Shown: positions 25,593 through 35,579 of the stretch, piece by piece
Layout: each line of letters starts with the position of its first letter
How positions within the stretch are numbered: position 1 is the stretch's first letter
NCBI RefSeq assembly: GCF_014212175.1
Contig: NZ_JACJVR010000130.1
Span: 1 to 64,000 of the forward strand
DNA: 64,000 nt
Direction: 5' to 3'
Origin: Cohnella xylanilytica
Lineage (GTDB): Bacteria; Bacillota; Bacilli; Paenibacillales; Paenibacillaceae
Translations under genes and position numbers: made by a program
The notes under the pieces: model-generated
The model's database searches: none
Seen by the model: only the letters and a program-made list of their open reading frames with translations
What the model was told of the DNA's origin: nothing

Positions 25593-28559
25593 TTATTCCA
25601 CCGGCAGCCGCTTGAGCCGGCGAATTCGAACTTCGCCACCGGCCGGCACCCGAACGTCCAGCTCCACGTCCTCGGGCGCGACGACCGAGAGCGAGACGAC
25701 CCGGCCCGCGTCGGCGGTCCACTCGCACTCGATCGTCCCCCCTCCCGGCAGAGGAACCGCGCCCCGCGCCCACGCCAGATCGGCGGGGAGCGGCTCTACG
25801 ATCGCCTTCTTCCACCCGGGCGCCGCCGCTCGAACGCCGAGCGCGTACGCCCCGAGGAAGTAGCCGGGCGCCGCCGACCAGGCGTGGCAATGGCTTCGCG
25901 TCAAGTCGTTCTCGTTCGCCCGGTTCACCGTCGTATGGCCGTACATCTCCCAGCACGTCGTCGCGCCGTTCTCGATCATGAAGCCGTAGTTCCTCCGGAT
26001 GTCGTCCAGCATCGTTCTCATCGCCGACGGCTCCCGGCTTCTCATCAGCGCCTCGTAATAGAAGAACGACATAAACGGACTTCCGATCTGCACGAAGCCT
26101 TCGGGAGCCGCCGTCAAATAACCCGTCAGCCTATCCAGCCTGTCGCCCTCGGCCACCCCGGACAGCAGAGCCATGACCTGGGTCTGCATGCTGAAGATGT
26201 CCGAGCGGCGCCCGTCGGCATGGATGCAATCGAGGTACGCGCCCCGCTCTTCGCTCCACAAGCGCGCGTTGATCGCGGCCGCCAGACGGTCGGAGGCCTC
26301 CGCGCACCATGCCGCCTCGTCCGGCGTTCCGGCGAATGCCGCCAGGGCGGCGGCATCCCGCAGCGCCTTGACCAGCATCGCGTTCTGGTGGGTGACGACG
26401 CCCTCGCCGGGCTGGTCGATCGGAGCCCAATCGAGCAGGTTCCACCCTCTCATGTTCAGCAGTCCGTCGCCATCGATGTGCTCCAGATAAGCTTTGAGCG
26501 TATTCAGGATGCGCGGCAGCATCTCGGCGGCGAAGGCCCGGTCGTCCGCGTGCTCCGCGAATTCCCGGCAAGCGACGACCCAGAAGAACGTCCAGTTCGG
26601 GATGACGCTCGTCCAGGCGCTCGGCACTTGGTCGACGTAGAGCGGCGTCTGGAACGAGGAACCGGGCACGAGGCGGAGGCATCTCTTGACGATATCGGCT
26701 CCGCCGAACGCGTAATAGTTGACGAGCGCCTCGTTGCGGCTGTCGCCGACCCAGAACGTCTGCTCGTAGGCCGGACAATCGACGAACGTATCCTCCATGC
26801 ACAGCCGGGTCGTATGCCGGCTGATGTCCCAGATCCGGTTCAGCCGTTCGTCGGAGCACTGGAACGATCCGGCTTCCGGGGCCGGATAGTTGCTCTGCAG
26901 CACGCGGACGGCGCGGATCTTGACGGGGGAAGAGGCTCCCCGGACGGTGACGTACAAATACCGGAACCCTCTGCGCACGGGAGACGTGTAGCTCTGAACG
27001 CCTGCGCGCGTAATATAGCGCAGCGTGTTGTCCAGGCCGAACGTATGCTGAACGTATTCGCCCTTGCGGTACTCGACTCCGTACCAATCCGTCGCGACGC
27101 CGGCTTCGGCTTCCAGCTCGAACGACAGATATCCGCTCCATTCCTTGCCGAAGTCGAGCATGAATTCCGTGTCCCCGTTCTTGAACACAGGCACGATCCC
27201 CGGATCGGCGGAGGCGGTCGCCGCCCTCTGCAGCGACTCCGGCACCGCATAGGCTTCGGCCTCCCGGATCGCGAACTGCGGCGCGAACGCGTCGAGATCG
27301 TTGGCGTGCGTGTACGGTATCGCCCGGACCGGGAACCCGGCCTGCACGATCTCTTCGATGGCCGACAGCGGCGCGAGAGCATTCGCCAGCTTGGCCGCTT
27401 CCTCTTCCCACCGCTGCTGGAGCGCCGATTGATCGACATAGTCGACCATCGTATACGCGAAGGTCGGCCCGATCAGCGCGAACGGCGACGCTCCTCCGGG
27501 CCCGCCCGGCCGCTCGGCCTGAATCGGCGACAGCCATTCGATCTTGCGGTCGCAGTCGACGGCGATTCGGTGCATATGCCCATGATCCGGCCCGAAGTCG
27601 GCGTAGAGCAACAAGTGATCGCCGGCCGGCAGCTTCGCCCGGCATCGAACGAGCGGCGGCTCGACGGACCACCGGTCGGACGGCACGAGACGTTGGCCGA
27701 GCCGGAGTACCTTCGGGAAGCTTCCGCCTCCGAATCCCGGCACGTTCAGCAGGACGCTCACTTCCGCCTCTTCCGCGAGACGGAGCACCGTCGCGATCGC
27801 GCTGGCATAGCCGATCGGATTCGCGTTCTCTTCGCCCGGGTTCTTCATCAGCGCGTACGTGTCGATGAACGCCGAGAGCGCATACGGAACGACCCTCCGA
27901 AGCGAACCGACTCTCGCCGGGACGACCGGCTCTTCGGTCAAGTAAGGAATGTCCCTCGGCTGAAGGCGAACCCACGGCTCCATGCCGGCCTCCCCGATCT
28001 CCCGGGCGTCCTCCCACCCGTCGTCCCCGTAATCCGGCGACGTCCAATCGCCGTCGAACCGGCGGGCGTCGATCCGTTCCGCGAACGCCTGCTGGCACGA
28101 CATGCGCGAGACCGCGGGATCCTGCGCCGGGTTCCTGGCCGTTCGCCACTCGGCGCCGGTCGCCGCCAGAATCGTCTCCCCGTCGCCTGAGGCGACGGCG
28201 AGCTCGGCCAGCAGCCCGCCGCGTCCCCGCAAATAATAGAAGTTCGAGATGCCGAAATGCAGGACCTGGATCGCGATCGTGTTCGTCTCCCCGCGGCGGA
28301 GAAGCGAGCCGACGTCGTACCCGTCGTAGAAGAGGTCGGTCGGGTATCCCCGAACCGGCCCCCGGCCGATTCTCGTTCCGTTCACGTACGCCTCGTACCG
28401 CGAATCCGCCGTCAGCCACAGAACCGCTTCCGCGTCCGCCTCCATATCCTCCGGGCAGAAGAACGAATGGCGGAACCATCGCCATTCGTTCCGCGGGCTC
28501 TCTTCGTCTCCTCCCCAGATCCATCTCGCCTGCCAAGGCGTTCGTTTGCTTCTCTCCAT
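25593..28559 (-). CDS. Alpha-L-rhamnosidase, glycoside hydrolase family 78
   Basis: This 988-residue cytoplasmic enzyme has N-terminal beta-sandwich domains (AVLWLTADSRYEAYVNGTRI) and a central (alpha/alpha)6 barrel. The GH78 catalytic segment DCPAYEQTFWVGDSRNE lies near residues 594-610, with TCWEMY and SHCHAWSA further on. It would release terminal L-rhamnose from oligosaccharides or glycosides. The ATG at 28559 has GGGAGG upstream; a 16-codon extension is discarded. It is transcribed divergently from an AraC regulator (28688), the likely controller, and lies upstream of the YesMN importer locus. Confidence 0.9.
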   Translation of the reverse strand: MERSKRTPWQARWIWGGDEESPRNEWRWFRHSFFCPEDMEADAEAVLWLTADSRYEAYVNGTRIGRGPVRGYPTDLFYDGYDVGSLLRRGETNTIAIQVLHFGISNFYYLRGRGGLLAELAVASGDGETILAATGAEWRTARNPAQDPAVSRMSCQQAFAERIDARRFDGDWTSPDYGDDGWEDAREIGEAGMEPWVRLQPRDIPYLTEEPVVPARVGSLRRVVPYALSAFIDTYALMKNPGEENANPIGYASAIATVLRLAEEAEVSVLLNVPGFGGGSFPKVLRLGQRLVPSDRWSVEPPLVRCRAKLPAGDHLLLYADFGPDHGHMHRIAVDCDRKIEWLSPIQAERPGGPGGASPFALIGPTFAYTMVDYVDQSALQQRWEEEAAKLANALAPLSAIEEIVQAGFPVRAIPYTHANDLDAFAPQFAIREAEAYAVPESLQRAATASADPGIVPVFKNGDTEFMLDFGKEWSGYLSFELEAEAGVATDWYGVEYRKGEYVQHTFGLDNTLRYITRAGVQSYTSPVRRGFRYLYVTVRGASSPVKIRAVRVLQSNYPAPEAGSFQCSDERLNRIWDISRHTTRLCMEDTFVDCPAYEQTFWVGDSRNEALVNYYAFGGADIVKRCLRLVPGSSFQTPLYVDQVPSAWTSVIPNWTFFWVVACREFAEHADDRAFAAEMLPRILNTLKAYLEHIDGDGLLNMRGWNLLDWAPIDQPGEGVVTHQNAMLVKALRDAAALAAFAGTPDEAAWCAEASDRLAAAINARLWSEERGAYLDCIHADGRRSDIFSMQTQVMALLSGVAEGDRLDRLTGYLTAAPEGFVQIGSPFMSFFYYEALMRSREPSAMRTMLDDIRRNYGFMIENGATTCWEMYGHTTVNRANENDLTRSHCHAWSAAPGYFLGAYALGVRAAAPGWKKAIVEPLPADLAWARGAVPLPGGGTIECEWTADAGRVVSLSVVAPEDVELDVRVPAGGEVRIRRLKRLPVE

Positions 28560-28687
28560 GGTCGCGAACCTCCCGGTTACGTCGGATGACAACGTTCTCA
28601 CCCTCATTGTAGAATGGGAGGTGCGGCGGGAATATCCCGGTTCAGGACATTCATCGCCCTAATCGAGACATCCGGAGGCCGATCGAT

Positions 28688-29692
28688 ATGCCCGTGGAAC
28701 GCGTGCTGCTGCGATACGAAGAAGAGCTCTACTTCCCCGTACATCCCGACATCGCCGTCGTCGAAGCCGAGGAGAACCTCTGGCTGCTGGAGCACGTCCA
28801 CAACTTCGTCGAGATCGTTCTCGTCGCGGAGGGCAACGGCCTGCATTATTTGAACGGCGAGCCTCTGCAGGTCCGATCCGGCGACCTGTTCGCCCTTCCC
28901 GTCGGAACCCGCCACGTGTTCCGCCCGTCCGGGGATCCGTCCCGGGACGCCAAGCGGAATCGGCTGAAGGTGTTCAATTGCCTCATCCGCCGTTCGGCCA
29001 TGCGGAGGCTGGCCGAATTCCTCGCCGATCGCGAAGCGGCGAACTTCGCCCGTTGGCTCGTCGGAGACGGCGGCGACTTCGGGAACGCCGTCGCGGAATC
29101 GGGCTGGCTGCGGCTGCGCGACGACGGCGGAGACCTTCGCCGAACGTTCCTCCGGTTGAAGGAAGCCTACTCCCGCCATTCCCTCGAACCGGACTCCCTG
29201 TCCTTGTGGGCGAGCGCGATGGAGCTGCTGTCCGCCGTCTACCGGGGTTCGCGGGAACGAACGGCCAAGGCCGGCGACCCGGACGATTCGCAATCGCCCG
29301 TTCGCCGGCCTTGGCCGGGAAGCCCGCTGTCTCTCGCGCTTGCCTATATGAAGCGGCATTACGCCGAGCGCGTCACGCTGGCCGACGCCGCCGCCGCGGC
29401 CGGAATCGGTCCGCGCCAGCTGAGCCGCCTGTTCGCGCGGCGCATGGGAACCTCGTTCCGCTCCGCCCTCGAGGAGATCCGGACGGAAGCCTGCTGCCGG
29501 CTCCTGCGGGACACCCGGATCCCGATCAAGGACCTTCCTCCGAGGGTTGGCTTGGAGCAATGGAAGACGCTAAGCCGCCTGTTCCGGAAGCGAATGGGAA
29601 CTACGCTCGGCGAATACCGCAGATCCCATTCCCCCGCGCCCGAAGCCGATTCTACGGATTCGGGTTCCTCGCAGCCTGGCATCTCCGGATAA
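28688..29692 (+). CDS. AraC family transcriptional regulator
   Basis: This 334-residue regulator has an N-terminal cupin-like sensing domain (about 15-95, with HVHNFVEIVLVAEGNG and SGDLFALPVGTRHVF) and a C-terminal pair of helix-turn-helix motifs (about 225-320). GGAGG lies nine bases before the ATG. The 128-bp divergent spacer to the rhamnosidase holds overlapping -10-like hexamers for the two strands (TACAAT and TAGAAT near 28608-28616). Control of the rhamnosidase gene, probably by rhamnose or a rhamnoside, is the natural inference. Its 3' end overlaps the convergent hybrid kinase gene by 41 bases. Confidence 0.9.
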   Translation: MPVERVLLRYEEELYFPVHPDIAVVEAEENLWLLEHVHNFVEIVLVAEGNGLHYLNGEPLQVRSGDLFALPVGTRHVFRPSGDPSRDAKRNRLKVFNCLIRRSAMRRLAEFLADREAANFARWLVGDGGDFGNAVAESGWLRLRDDGGDLRRTFLRLKEAYSRHSLEPDSLSLWASAMELLSAVYRGSRERTAKAGDPDDSQSPVRRPWPGSPLSLALAYMKRHYAERVTLADAAAAAGIGPRQLSRLFARRMGTSFRSALEEIRTEACCRLLRDTRIPIKDLPPRVGLEQWKTLSRLFRKRMGTTLGEYRRSHSPAPEADSTDSGSSQPGISG

Positions 29693-31574
29693 TCTCGGAG
29701 ACGATCGCGCTCTGCAGCGGCTTGCTGATATATTCGTTCATCCCCGCTTCCATGTACCGCTCCCGGTCCCCGACCAGCGCGTTGGCGGTCACGGCCACGA
29801 TGTACGGCCGTTCCTCGGGCCTCGTCGACCGCAGAATATGCCTCGTCGCCTCGAGTCCGTTCATGACCGGCATCTGGATGTCCATGAAGACGATGTCGAA
29901 TCGGCTTCGGCCGACCTGTTCCAGCACTTCGGCGCCGTTGCGAACGGCGACCGGGCGGAAGCCCAGCTTCTCCACCATTCGGACGAGCACCCTGCGGTTC
30001 ACGTCGTTATCCTCGGCGACCAGGATCCGAAGAGAATCGCCCGTAAGCCCGGAAGGAGCGGCTTCGGGTTCGCACGGCTCGGTCTCCCGATGGTCCTCGG
30101 GCCGAAGCCGAACGTGGAAGCGGAAGACCGTCCCGCCCCCTTCGTTCGGCTCGCAGCGGATCTCGCCGTCCATAAGCTGAATCAGCTTCTTCGTAATCGC
30201 CAGCCCCAATCCCGTTCCTTCCGCCCTCCGCGCCATGAAGTGATCCACTTGATAGAACGGCTCGAACAGCTTCTCGACCTTGTCCTCCGGAATGCCGATT
30301 CCCGTATCCCGTACCGCGAAGTGCAGCCGGACCCTGTCCCCTTCCGGCTCGGCCTCGTCGACCGTGATCGAGATGGAGCCCTCCGGCGTGAACTTGATGG
30401 CGTTGCTGGTCAGGTTCATCAGAATTTGCTTCAACTTGAGCGAATCCCCGAACAGCGTCTGCGGAATGCCGGGCCGGATCGACACGTTAAGGCGCAGGTT
30501 CTTCTCGAGAGCCTTCGGCATCAGCGTGTCGAGCGTCTCCGCGATCGCGCCGCTTAGGCTGAACGGCTCTTCGATCAGCTCCGCGTTGCCGGATTCGACC
30601 TTGGAGAAGTCCAGAATGTCGTTGATGATGGCGAGCAGCGTATCTCCGCTTTTCTTGATAATCGACACATACTCCCTCTGCTCGGAATCCAGTTCCGTAT
30701 CCAGCAGCAAGTCCGTCATGCCGATGACGCCGTTCATCGGAGTGCGGATCTCGTGGCTCATCATCGCGAGGAATTCGCTCTTGACCTCGTTCGTGCGTAC
30801 CGCGGCTTCCTTCTCGATCAACAGCTTCTTCTGCTCGGTGATGTCCTTGATCAGCAGATAGAACCCGATGTTCTTCTGGTTGACGATGATGGGGGCGATC
30901 GTGACGAGCACTTCCACCGTATGTCCGTCGACATGGGGGACGCTGTCGATCTCTCCTTCGATCTGCGCGTACTGCTCGTTGTCGGCCAGGATGCGTCCCA
31001 CGTGGTACTCTCCGATGATATCGGCGATCGGCGTGCCGATCATGTCGGCGACGCGCCTTCCGAGCAGCTTCTCGGCCATGACGTTCGCGTTCATGATCTT
31101 CCCCTGCAGATCGAACGAGATGATGGCGTCGTGATTGTATTTCTTCAGGGACGTATACCGTTCGACCGTCTCGATCAGCTTCTGCTCGGCGAGCTTGTTC
31201 GCCGAAATGTCGATGATCTGAGCGATGAAGTGCTTCGGACTGGAATCGAGCTCGTCCCGGATAATAGAGACGTGAGTGGACGTCCAGATGACGCTGCCGT
31301 TCTTGTGCCTGTAGCGCTTCTCCTGGGTGAATTCGGAAATTCTCCCATCGACAAGGGCTTGGAAGGAAGCGTCCAGGGGGTTCTGCGGGTCCGGGTAAGC
31401 GAGATCCTCCTGTCTCATCGACAGAAGCTCGTTCCGGTCGTAGCCGAAGATGCGGCAAGCCGCCGGATTGACTCGGATCCACCTTCGATCGAGCGATAGC
31501 ATCACGATTCCGATGGGCGTATGGTTAAACAAGTGTTCGAAAAGAGTATTCGGCTGGAGCTGCGTGTTCTCCAT
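29652..31574 (-). CDS. PAS-PAS hybrid histidine kinase with receiver
   Basis: This soluble hybrid kinase of 640 residues has PAS domains at about 10-125 and 140-255 and a HisKA domain with MMSHEIRTPMNGVIG near 275. The HATPase domain includes NLTSNAIKFT, DTGIGIP and GTGLGLAI, and a C-terminal receiver carries FMDIQMPVMNG. No membrane helix is present, so it senses a cytoplasmic signal. I take the ATG at 31574 (MENTQLQPN), with only a GGGGG-type ribosome site; an in-frame start 28 codons earlier is possible. The gene stands alone with no separate output regulator. Confidence 0.9.
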   Translation of the reverse strand: MENTQLQPNTLFEHLFNHTPIGIVMLSLDRRWIRVNPAACRIFGYDRNELLSMRQEDLAYPDPQNPLDASFQALVDGRISEFTQEKRYRHKNGSVIWTSTHVSIIRDELDSSPKHFIAQIIDISANKLAEQKLIETVERYTSLKKYNHDAIISFDLQGKIMNANVMAEKLLGRRVADMIGTPIADIIGEYHVGRILADNEQYAQIEGEIDSVPHVDGHTVEVLVTIAPIIVNQKNIGFYLLIKDITEQKKLLIEKEAAVRTNEVKSEFLAMMSHEIRTPMNGVIGMTDLLLDTELDSEQREYVSIIKKSGDTLLAIINDILDFSKVESGNAELIEEPFSLSGAIAETLDTLMPKALEKNLRLNVSIRPGIPQTLFGDSLKLKQILMNLTSNAIKFTPEGSISITVDEAEPEGDRVRLHFAVRDTGIGIPEDKVEKLFEPFYQVDHFMARRAEGTGLGLAITKKLIQLMDGEIRCEPNEGGGTVFRFHVRLRPEDHRETEPCEPEAAPSGLTGDSLRILVAEDNDVNRRVLVRMVEKLGFRPVAVRNGAEVLEQVGRSRFDIVFMDIQMPVMNGLEATRHILRSTRPEERPYIVAVTANALVGDRERYMEAGMNEYISKPLQSAIVSEIIRRCQAARNPNP

Positions 31575-31702
31575 TATTGCGGGGCCCCCGTTCACTGGCT
31601 GCCGGCATCTGCGTTGGAGCGAACCCTCTCCCATGCGCCGGGTTGCAGGTATTGACACAACAATTAACCCGAATTCGGCGATGTTGAATCACCGGCTTCG
31701 AA

Positions 31703-32341
31703 TCAAGGCCAGACGGACCTCGCGTATTGCGCGAATTCCTCGATCGTCCGGCACATGGCGTCGGGCTTCATCGTCGACAGCTTCTCGGGTTCGGCCGTCT
31801 CGGCCCATGCCGCGGCGACGACCTGGACCCCGGCTTCGCGCGAGGCCGTGACGTCGCTCGGGGAGTCCCCGACGTAGACCGTCGCTTCGGGCGAGACCCC
31901 GAGCTTCTCCAGAACGCCCGCGATTCCTTCCACCTTGCGCGGTCCGAGAGGCGACCCCGTCTCGACCGCCTCGAAATAGCGTCCGAGCCCGAACGCCTCG
32001 AGCGTAATATCGGCGCTGCGCCCCCCCTTGCCCGTCACCAGGGCGATGCGGACTCCCCGGCTTCGCAGATGCTCCAGAACGTCCACGATCCCGTCGAACG
32101 GAGCGGGGCACATGCCGTGAAGCTCGCGATAATGGGCGAGATAATCTTCGACCCCGCGATCGTAATGCTCCGGGATGAGCGCGGAGATCGTCCCTTCCTC
32201 GGACGGACCGAACGTGGCGACGATCTCTTCGTCGCTAAGAACGCGTCCGGCGAGCGGCTCGATCGACTTCTTGAACGCGGCGATGCAGAGCGGAAGCGTG
32301 TTGCCGAGAGTCCCGTCGAGGTCGAAAATAATCGCTTTCAC
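31703..32341 (-). CDS. HAD family hydrolase, phosphoglycolate phosphatase-like
   Basis: This 212-residue phosphatase has HAD motif I FDLDGT (nucleophile Asp7, acid Asp9), a helical cap, motif II in VTGKG, motif III with GPRKVEGI and motif IV in YVGDSPSD. It probably hydrolyses a small phosphate ester such as phosphoglycolate or a sugar phosphate; specificity cannot be read. The start is GTG with GGGAGGAG upstream. Confidence 0.88.
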   Translation of the reverse strand: MKAIIFDLDGTLGNTLPLCIAAFKKSIEPLAGRVLSDEEIVATFGPSEEGTISALIPEHYDRGVEDYLAHYRELHGMCPAPFDGIVDVLEHLRSRGVRIALVTGKGGRSADITLEAFGLGRYFEAVETGSPLGPRKVEGIAGVLEKLGVSPEATVYVGDSPSDVTASREAGVQVVAAAWAETAEPEKLSTMKPDAMCRTIEEFAQYARSVWP

Positions 32342-32459
32342 TTGGTTTCTCCTCCCTATTCGTGCGTCTTCTATTTATATTGGCGATCTCGGCCCCGATT
32401 CCTTCCGCCGTCCCGCTTCCCCCGGCGTTGAAGACGGCCGATTGCCCTGCGGAACGCAG

Positions 32460-32491
32460 CCGGCCGCTCCTTCAAGCGAAGGACCGGCCGG
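32460..32491 (-). terminator. Hairpin after the DinB-family gene
   Basis: CCGGCC and TCCTTC pair with GAAGGA and GGCCGG around AAGC, giving a long stem directly after the stop. There is no T-tract on the minus strand, so terminator function is uncertain. Confidence 0.4.
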
Positions 32492-32500
32492 GAGAGGGAC

Positions 32501-32995
32501 TTATGAACGCGGGGGCTCCGCCGGCTCGATCAAGCCTTTGCGGATCGCGTTGGCGGAGACGGGCGCTCGGCCCAGTTCTCGGGACCAGACCGACAGCTGC
32601 CCCATGTGATGGATCTCATGGGCGATGACGTGGCGCATTACTTCTCCCCACGCATGCTTCTCGACCTTGCCGTCCGGCGTATCGTTGTACAGAACTCTCG
32701 TCTCCATCGAGTCCTCCCAACGGCTCACGAAGTCTTCGACGTCGGGACGGAAGAGCCGGTCCAACTCCCGCACCTTCTCCAGGGAGGCGTAATCTTCGAA
32801 GCTCTCCTCGAAATCCGGCTTCCCTTGAAGTACGCGAATCCAGCTCCATTCCACGTCGACGACATGGAACAGAGTCCGCAGGATGCTCCCGACGCCGCCC
32901 GTTCTCTCGCGCAGCAGCTCTTCCGGCGGAACCTCCTCGCACCATCGGTACCACTGCTCTCTGACGATCCGGTTATAGCGGAAAAAAAGCTGCAT
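32501..32995 (-). CDS. DinB/YfiT family protein
   Basis: This 164-residue four-helix-bundle protein has the DinB metal triad: His44 in LFHVVDVEW and His126/His130 in HVIAHEIHHMGQ. The family includes thiol-dependent S-transferases and proteins of unknown role, so no reaction is assigned. AAGGAGG precedes the ATG. The gene lies 37 bases downstream of metE on the same strand, which could mean readthrough from metE. Confidence 0.88.
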   Translation of the reverse strand: MQLFFRYNRIVREQWYRWCEEVPPEELLRERTGGVGSILRTLFHVVDVEWSWIRVLQGKPDFEESFEDYASLEKVRELDRLFRPDVEDFVSRWEDSMETRVLYNDTPDGKVEKHAWGEVMRHVIAHEIHHMGQLSVWSRELGRAPVSANAIRKGLIEPAEPPRS

Positions 32996-33032
32996 CCTTC
33001 TCCCTCCTTGCCGGACGTCGAACGCAAGTCCG

Positions 33033-35360
33033 TCAGACTATGTTTTCCCCGCCCGGTTCGGGAATCCTTCTTCGCGTCGAAGATCCGTACTTCGCGCGAG
33101 CCGAGCGGGCGGCCTTCACCATGTGCCCGAGCGCGGCCTCCGTCTCCTCTCGCCCTCGCGTCTTCAGCCCGCAATCCGGGTTGATCCAGAACAGCTTCGG
33201 ATCCAGGACGCGCAGCGCGCGGTGGATCGTCGCCTCCATCTCCTCCGCCGCCGGGACGCGAGGACTGTGAATGTCATAGACGCCGAGGCCGATGCCGAGC
33301 GGGTACGTCTCCCTCTCGAAGGAGTCGAGAAGCTCGCCGTGGCTGCGGGACGACTCGATCGAGATCACGTCCGCGTCCATCGCTTCGATCGATCCGATCA
33401 TGTCCTGGAACTCGCAATAGCACATATGGGTGTGGATCTGCGTCGTATCCTTCACGGCGCAGGTGGCCATGCGGAACGCCCGTACCGCCCAATCCAGATA
33501 AGCTTGGCGCTGAGACGCCTTCAGAGGCAGCCCCTCGCGGACGGCGGGCTCGTCGACCTGGATCATGCCGATTCCCGCCTTCTCCAGCGCTTCGACTTCC
33601 CGGCGCAGCGCGTAAGCCAGCTGATAGGCGACTTCCTCCCGCGGGAGATCGTCCCGAACGAACGACCAGTTGAGAATCGTGATGGGCCCCGTCAGCATTC
33701 CCTTGACCGGCCGGGTCGTGAGCGATTGCGCATAGGCCGTCTCCTTCACGGTCATCGGCTCCCGGAATGCGACGTCGCCGTAGATGATTGGAGGCTTGAC
33801 GCAGCGGGAACCGTACGACTGCACCCATCCGTACCGGGTGAAGGCGAAGCCGTCCAGCTTCTCTCCGAAGAACTCGACCATGTCCGTCCGTTCGAATTCG
33901 CCGTGAACGAGCACGTCGAGGCCGATCTTCTCCTGCAGACCGATCCATTCTTCGATACGGCCGCGAATGAATTCCTCGTACCTCTCTTCCGTCCATTCTC
34001 CCTTGCGCCACAGCTCGCGAGCCTTCCGCACCTCCGCCGTCTGCGGGAAGCTGCCGATCGTCGTCGTCGGGAAGAGCGGAAGCCGCCACTTCTCCTCCTG
34101 GACGGCACGCCGCTCCGCGAACGGCTTCGAGCGAGCCGGCGAAGCCGCGCGCAGCTCTTCGACCGCCTCCCGCACGTCCCGCCGCTGCCGGGCCGGACTG
34201 TCCGCCATCGCCCGGAGAGCGGAATCGCAGCCAGCCAGCTCCTCCGCCGGCTCGCCTTCTCCGAGGCGCGCGGTTCTCGCCAGCCAGACGGCCTCCGCGA
34301 GCTTCTCGTCGGCGAACGACAGCGCCTCCTTCAAGGCCGGAGGCAGCCGATCCTCTCTTGCCTTCGACACCGGCACGTGCAGCAGGCTGCAGGACGTTTG
34401 CACAATAAGCCTGTCGTCCGGAACGAACCCGCGCAGCCGGTCGAGAAGCGCCCGCTTCTCCCGCAGGTCGGCTCTCCACACGCCGCGGCCGTCGACGATT
34501 CCGGCGCCGAGGATCTTATCCCCCGGGAAGCCGTGCGCTTCGAGCGAAGCCAGGTTGCCGGCGAGGCCGCGAGCCAGATCCAGTCCGATGCCGCGGACGG
34601 GAAGCTCGGCGATGCGGTCGTAGCGATCCGCCGATTCGAAGTACGTCTGCAGCATGACGTTCAGCTCGGGAACCGCCTTCGCGATCTCCCCGTACGCGAA
34701 CTCGAGGCGCCGCATATCCTCCTCGGACAGTTCGGCCGCGACGATCGGCTCGTCGACCTGCACCCAGGCCGCCCCTTCGTCCGCCAGCTCCCGGAACACC
34801 CTTAGGTACAAGGGCAGCAGCTTCTCCAGCCAGGAGTCGGCCTGCTCGGGCGGATAGCCCTTGGACAGCTTCAGGAACGTAACCGGACCGAGGATAACCG
34901 GCTTCCCTTCGATGCCGAGCTCCTCCTTCGCTTCCCGGTACGCTCGCAAGGGGCCGTTGAACGTCAGAGCGGGATTCGTTCCGTTCAGCTCGGGGACGAT
35001 GTAGTGGTAGTTGGTGTCGAACCACTTCGTCATCTCGCAGGCGGCCGCGTCCTTCGAGCCGCGAGCCATCGCGTAGTAGACCGACAGGGGAACGGGTCCT
35101 CCGCCATAGCGGAACCGAGGCGGCACGAGGCCGAACATCGCGGCCGTGTCGAGAACGTGGTCGTAATAGCTGAAGTCGTGAACCGGAATAAGGTCGATCC
35201 CCAGCTCCTTCTGCTTCCTTAAGCGGCCGAGCCGTATGGCCTTCAGCTCCGCGTGAAGATCGTCCTCTCCGAGCTTCCCCGCCCAGAACGCTTCGATCGC
35301 CTTCTTCCATTCCCGGTTATCGCCGATTCGCGGATAACCTAACGCGCTGCTTCGAATCAT
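33033..35360 (-). CDS. metE: Cobalamin-independent methionine synthase
   Basis: This 775-residue enzyme transfers the methyl group from 5-methyltetrahydropteroyl-polyglutamate to homocysteine. It has both homologous barrels: the N-terminal one starts LGYPRIGDNREWKKAIEAFW, and the C-terminal one contains TTIGSFPQT. The zinc ligands are visible in THMCYC near residue 640 and DCGLKTR near 725. The ATG start is normal. The upstream gap 35361-35579 does not show a SAM riboswitch or T-box; instead it has repeated TATAG elements (35462-35490), suggesting a LysR-type activator. Confidence 0.95.
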   Translation of the reverse strand: MIRSSALGYPRIGDNREWKKAIEAFWAGKLGEDDLHAELKAIRLGRLRKQKELGIDLIPVHDFSYYDHVLDTAAMFGLVPPRFRYGGGPVPLSVYYAMARGSKDAAACEMTKWFDTNYHYIVPELNGTNPALTFNGPLRAYREAKEELGIEGKPVILGPVTFLKLSKGYPPEQADSWLEKLLPLYLRVFRELADEGAAWVQVDEPIVAAELSEEDMRRLEFAYGEIAKAVPELNVMLQTYFESADRYDRIAELPVRGIGLDLARGLAGNLASLEAHGFPGDKILGAGIVDGRGVWRADLREKRALLDRLRGFVPDDRLIVQTSCSLLHVPVSKAREDRLPPALKEALSFADEKLAEAVWLARTARLGEGEPAEELAGCDSALRAMADSPARQRRDVREAVEELRAASPARSKPFAERRAVQEEKWRLPLFPTTTIGSFPQTAEVRKARELWRKGEWTEERYEEFIRGRIEEWIGLQEKIGLDVLVHGEFERTDMVEFFGEKLDGFAFTRYGWVQSYGSRCVKPPIIYGDVAFREPMTVKETAYAQSLTTRPVKGMLTGPITILNWSFVRDDLPREEVAYQLAYALRREVEALEKAGIGMIQVDEPAVREGLPLKASQRQAYLDWAVRAFRMATCAVKDTTQIHTHMCYCEFQDMIGSIEAMDADVISIESSRSHGELLDSFERETYPLGIGLGVYDIHSPRVPAAEEMEATIHRALRVLDPKLFWINPDCGLKTRGREETEAALGHMVKAARSARAKYGSSTRRRIPEPGGENIV

Positions 35361-35461
35361 CTGCTTCCTCTCCCTTGTTCCATGCTTCGATGTTCGGCGG
35401 CCGAACCCGCCATTACTGCCAAGATATCATGGAGCAACGGTTATTACGTAACTCGAATAAA

Positions 35462-35490
35462 CTATATCCAGCTATAGCCAATACCTATAC
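35462..35490 (-). promoter_or_regulatory. TATAG repeat region upstream of metE
   Basis: CTATA (35462-35466) and TATAG (35473-35477) form an inverted repeat with a 6-bp spacer, and a further CTATA is at 35485-35489. On the minus strand TATAGT near 35461 also resembles a -10 hexamer. The arrangement suits a LysR/MetR-type activator site for metE. Confidence 0.4.
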
Positions 35491-35579
35491 CCACAAAAGT
35501 CGCGGCCTAAGCTTGCAACTTCGCGGCCGCGACGGGGAAGATGGGAACTGCGATAACGCTTCGACGAAGGAGGATGCCG

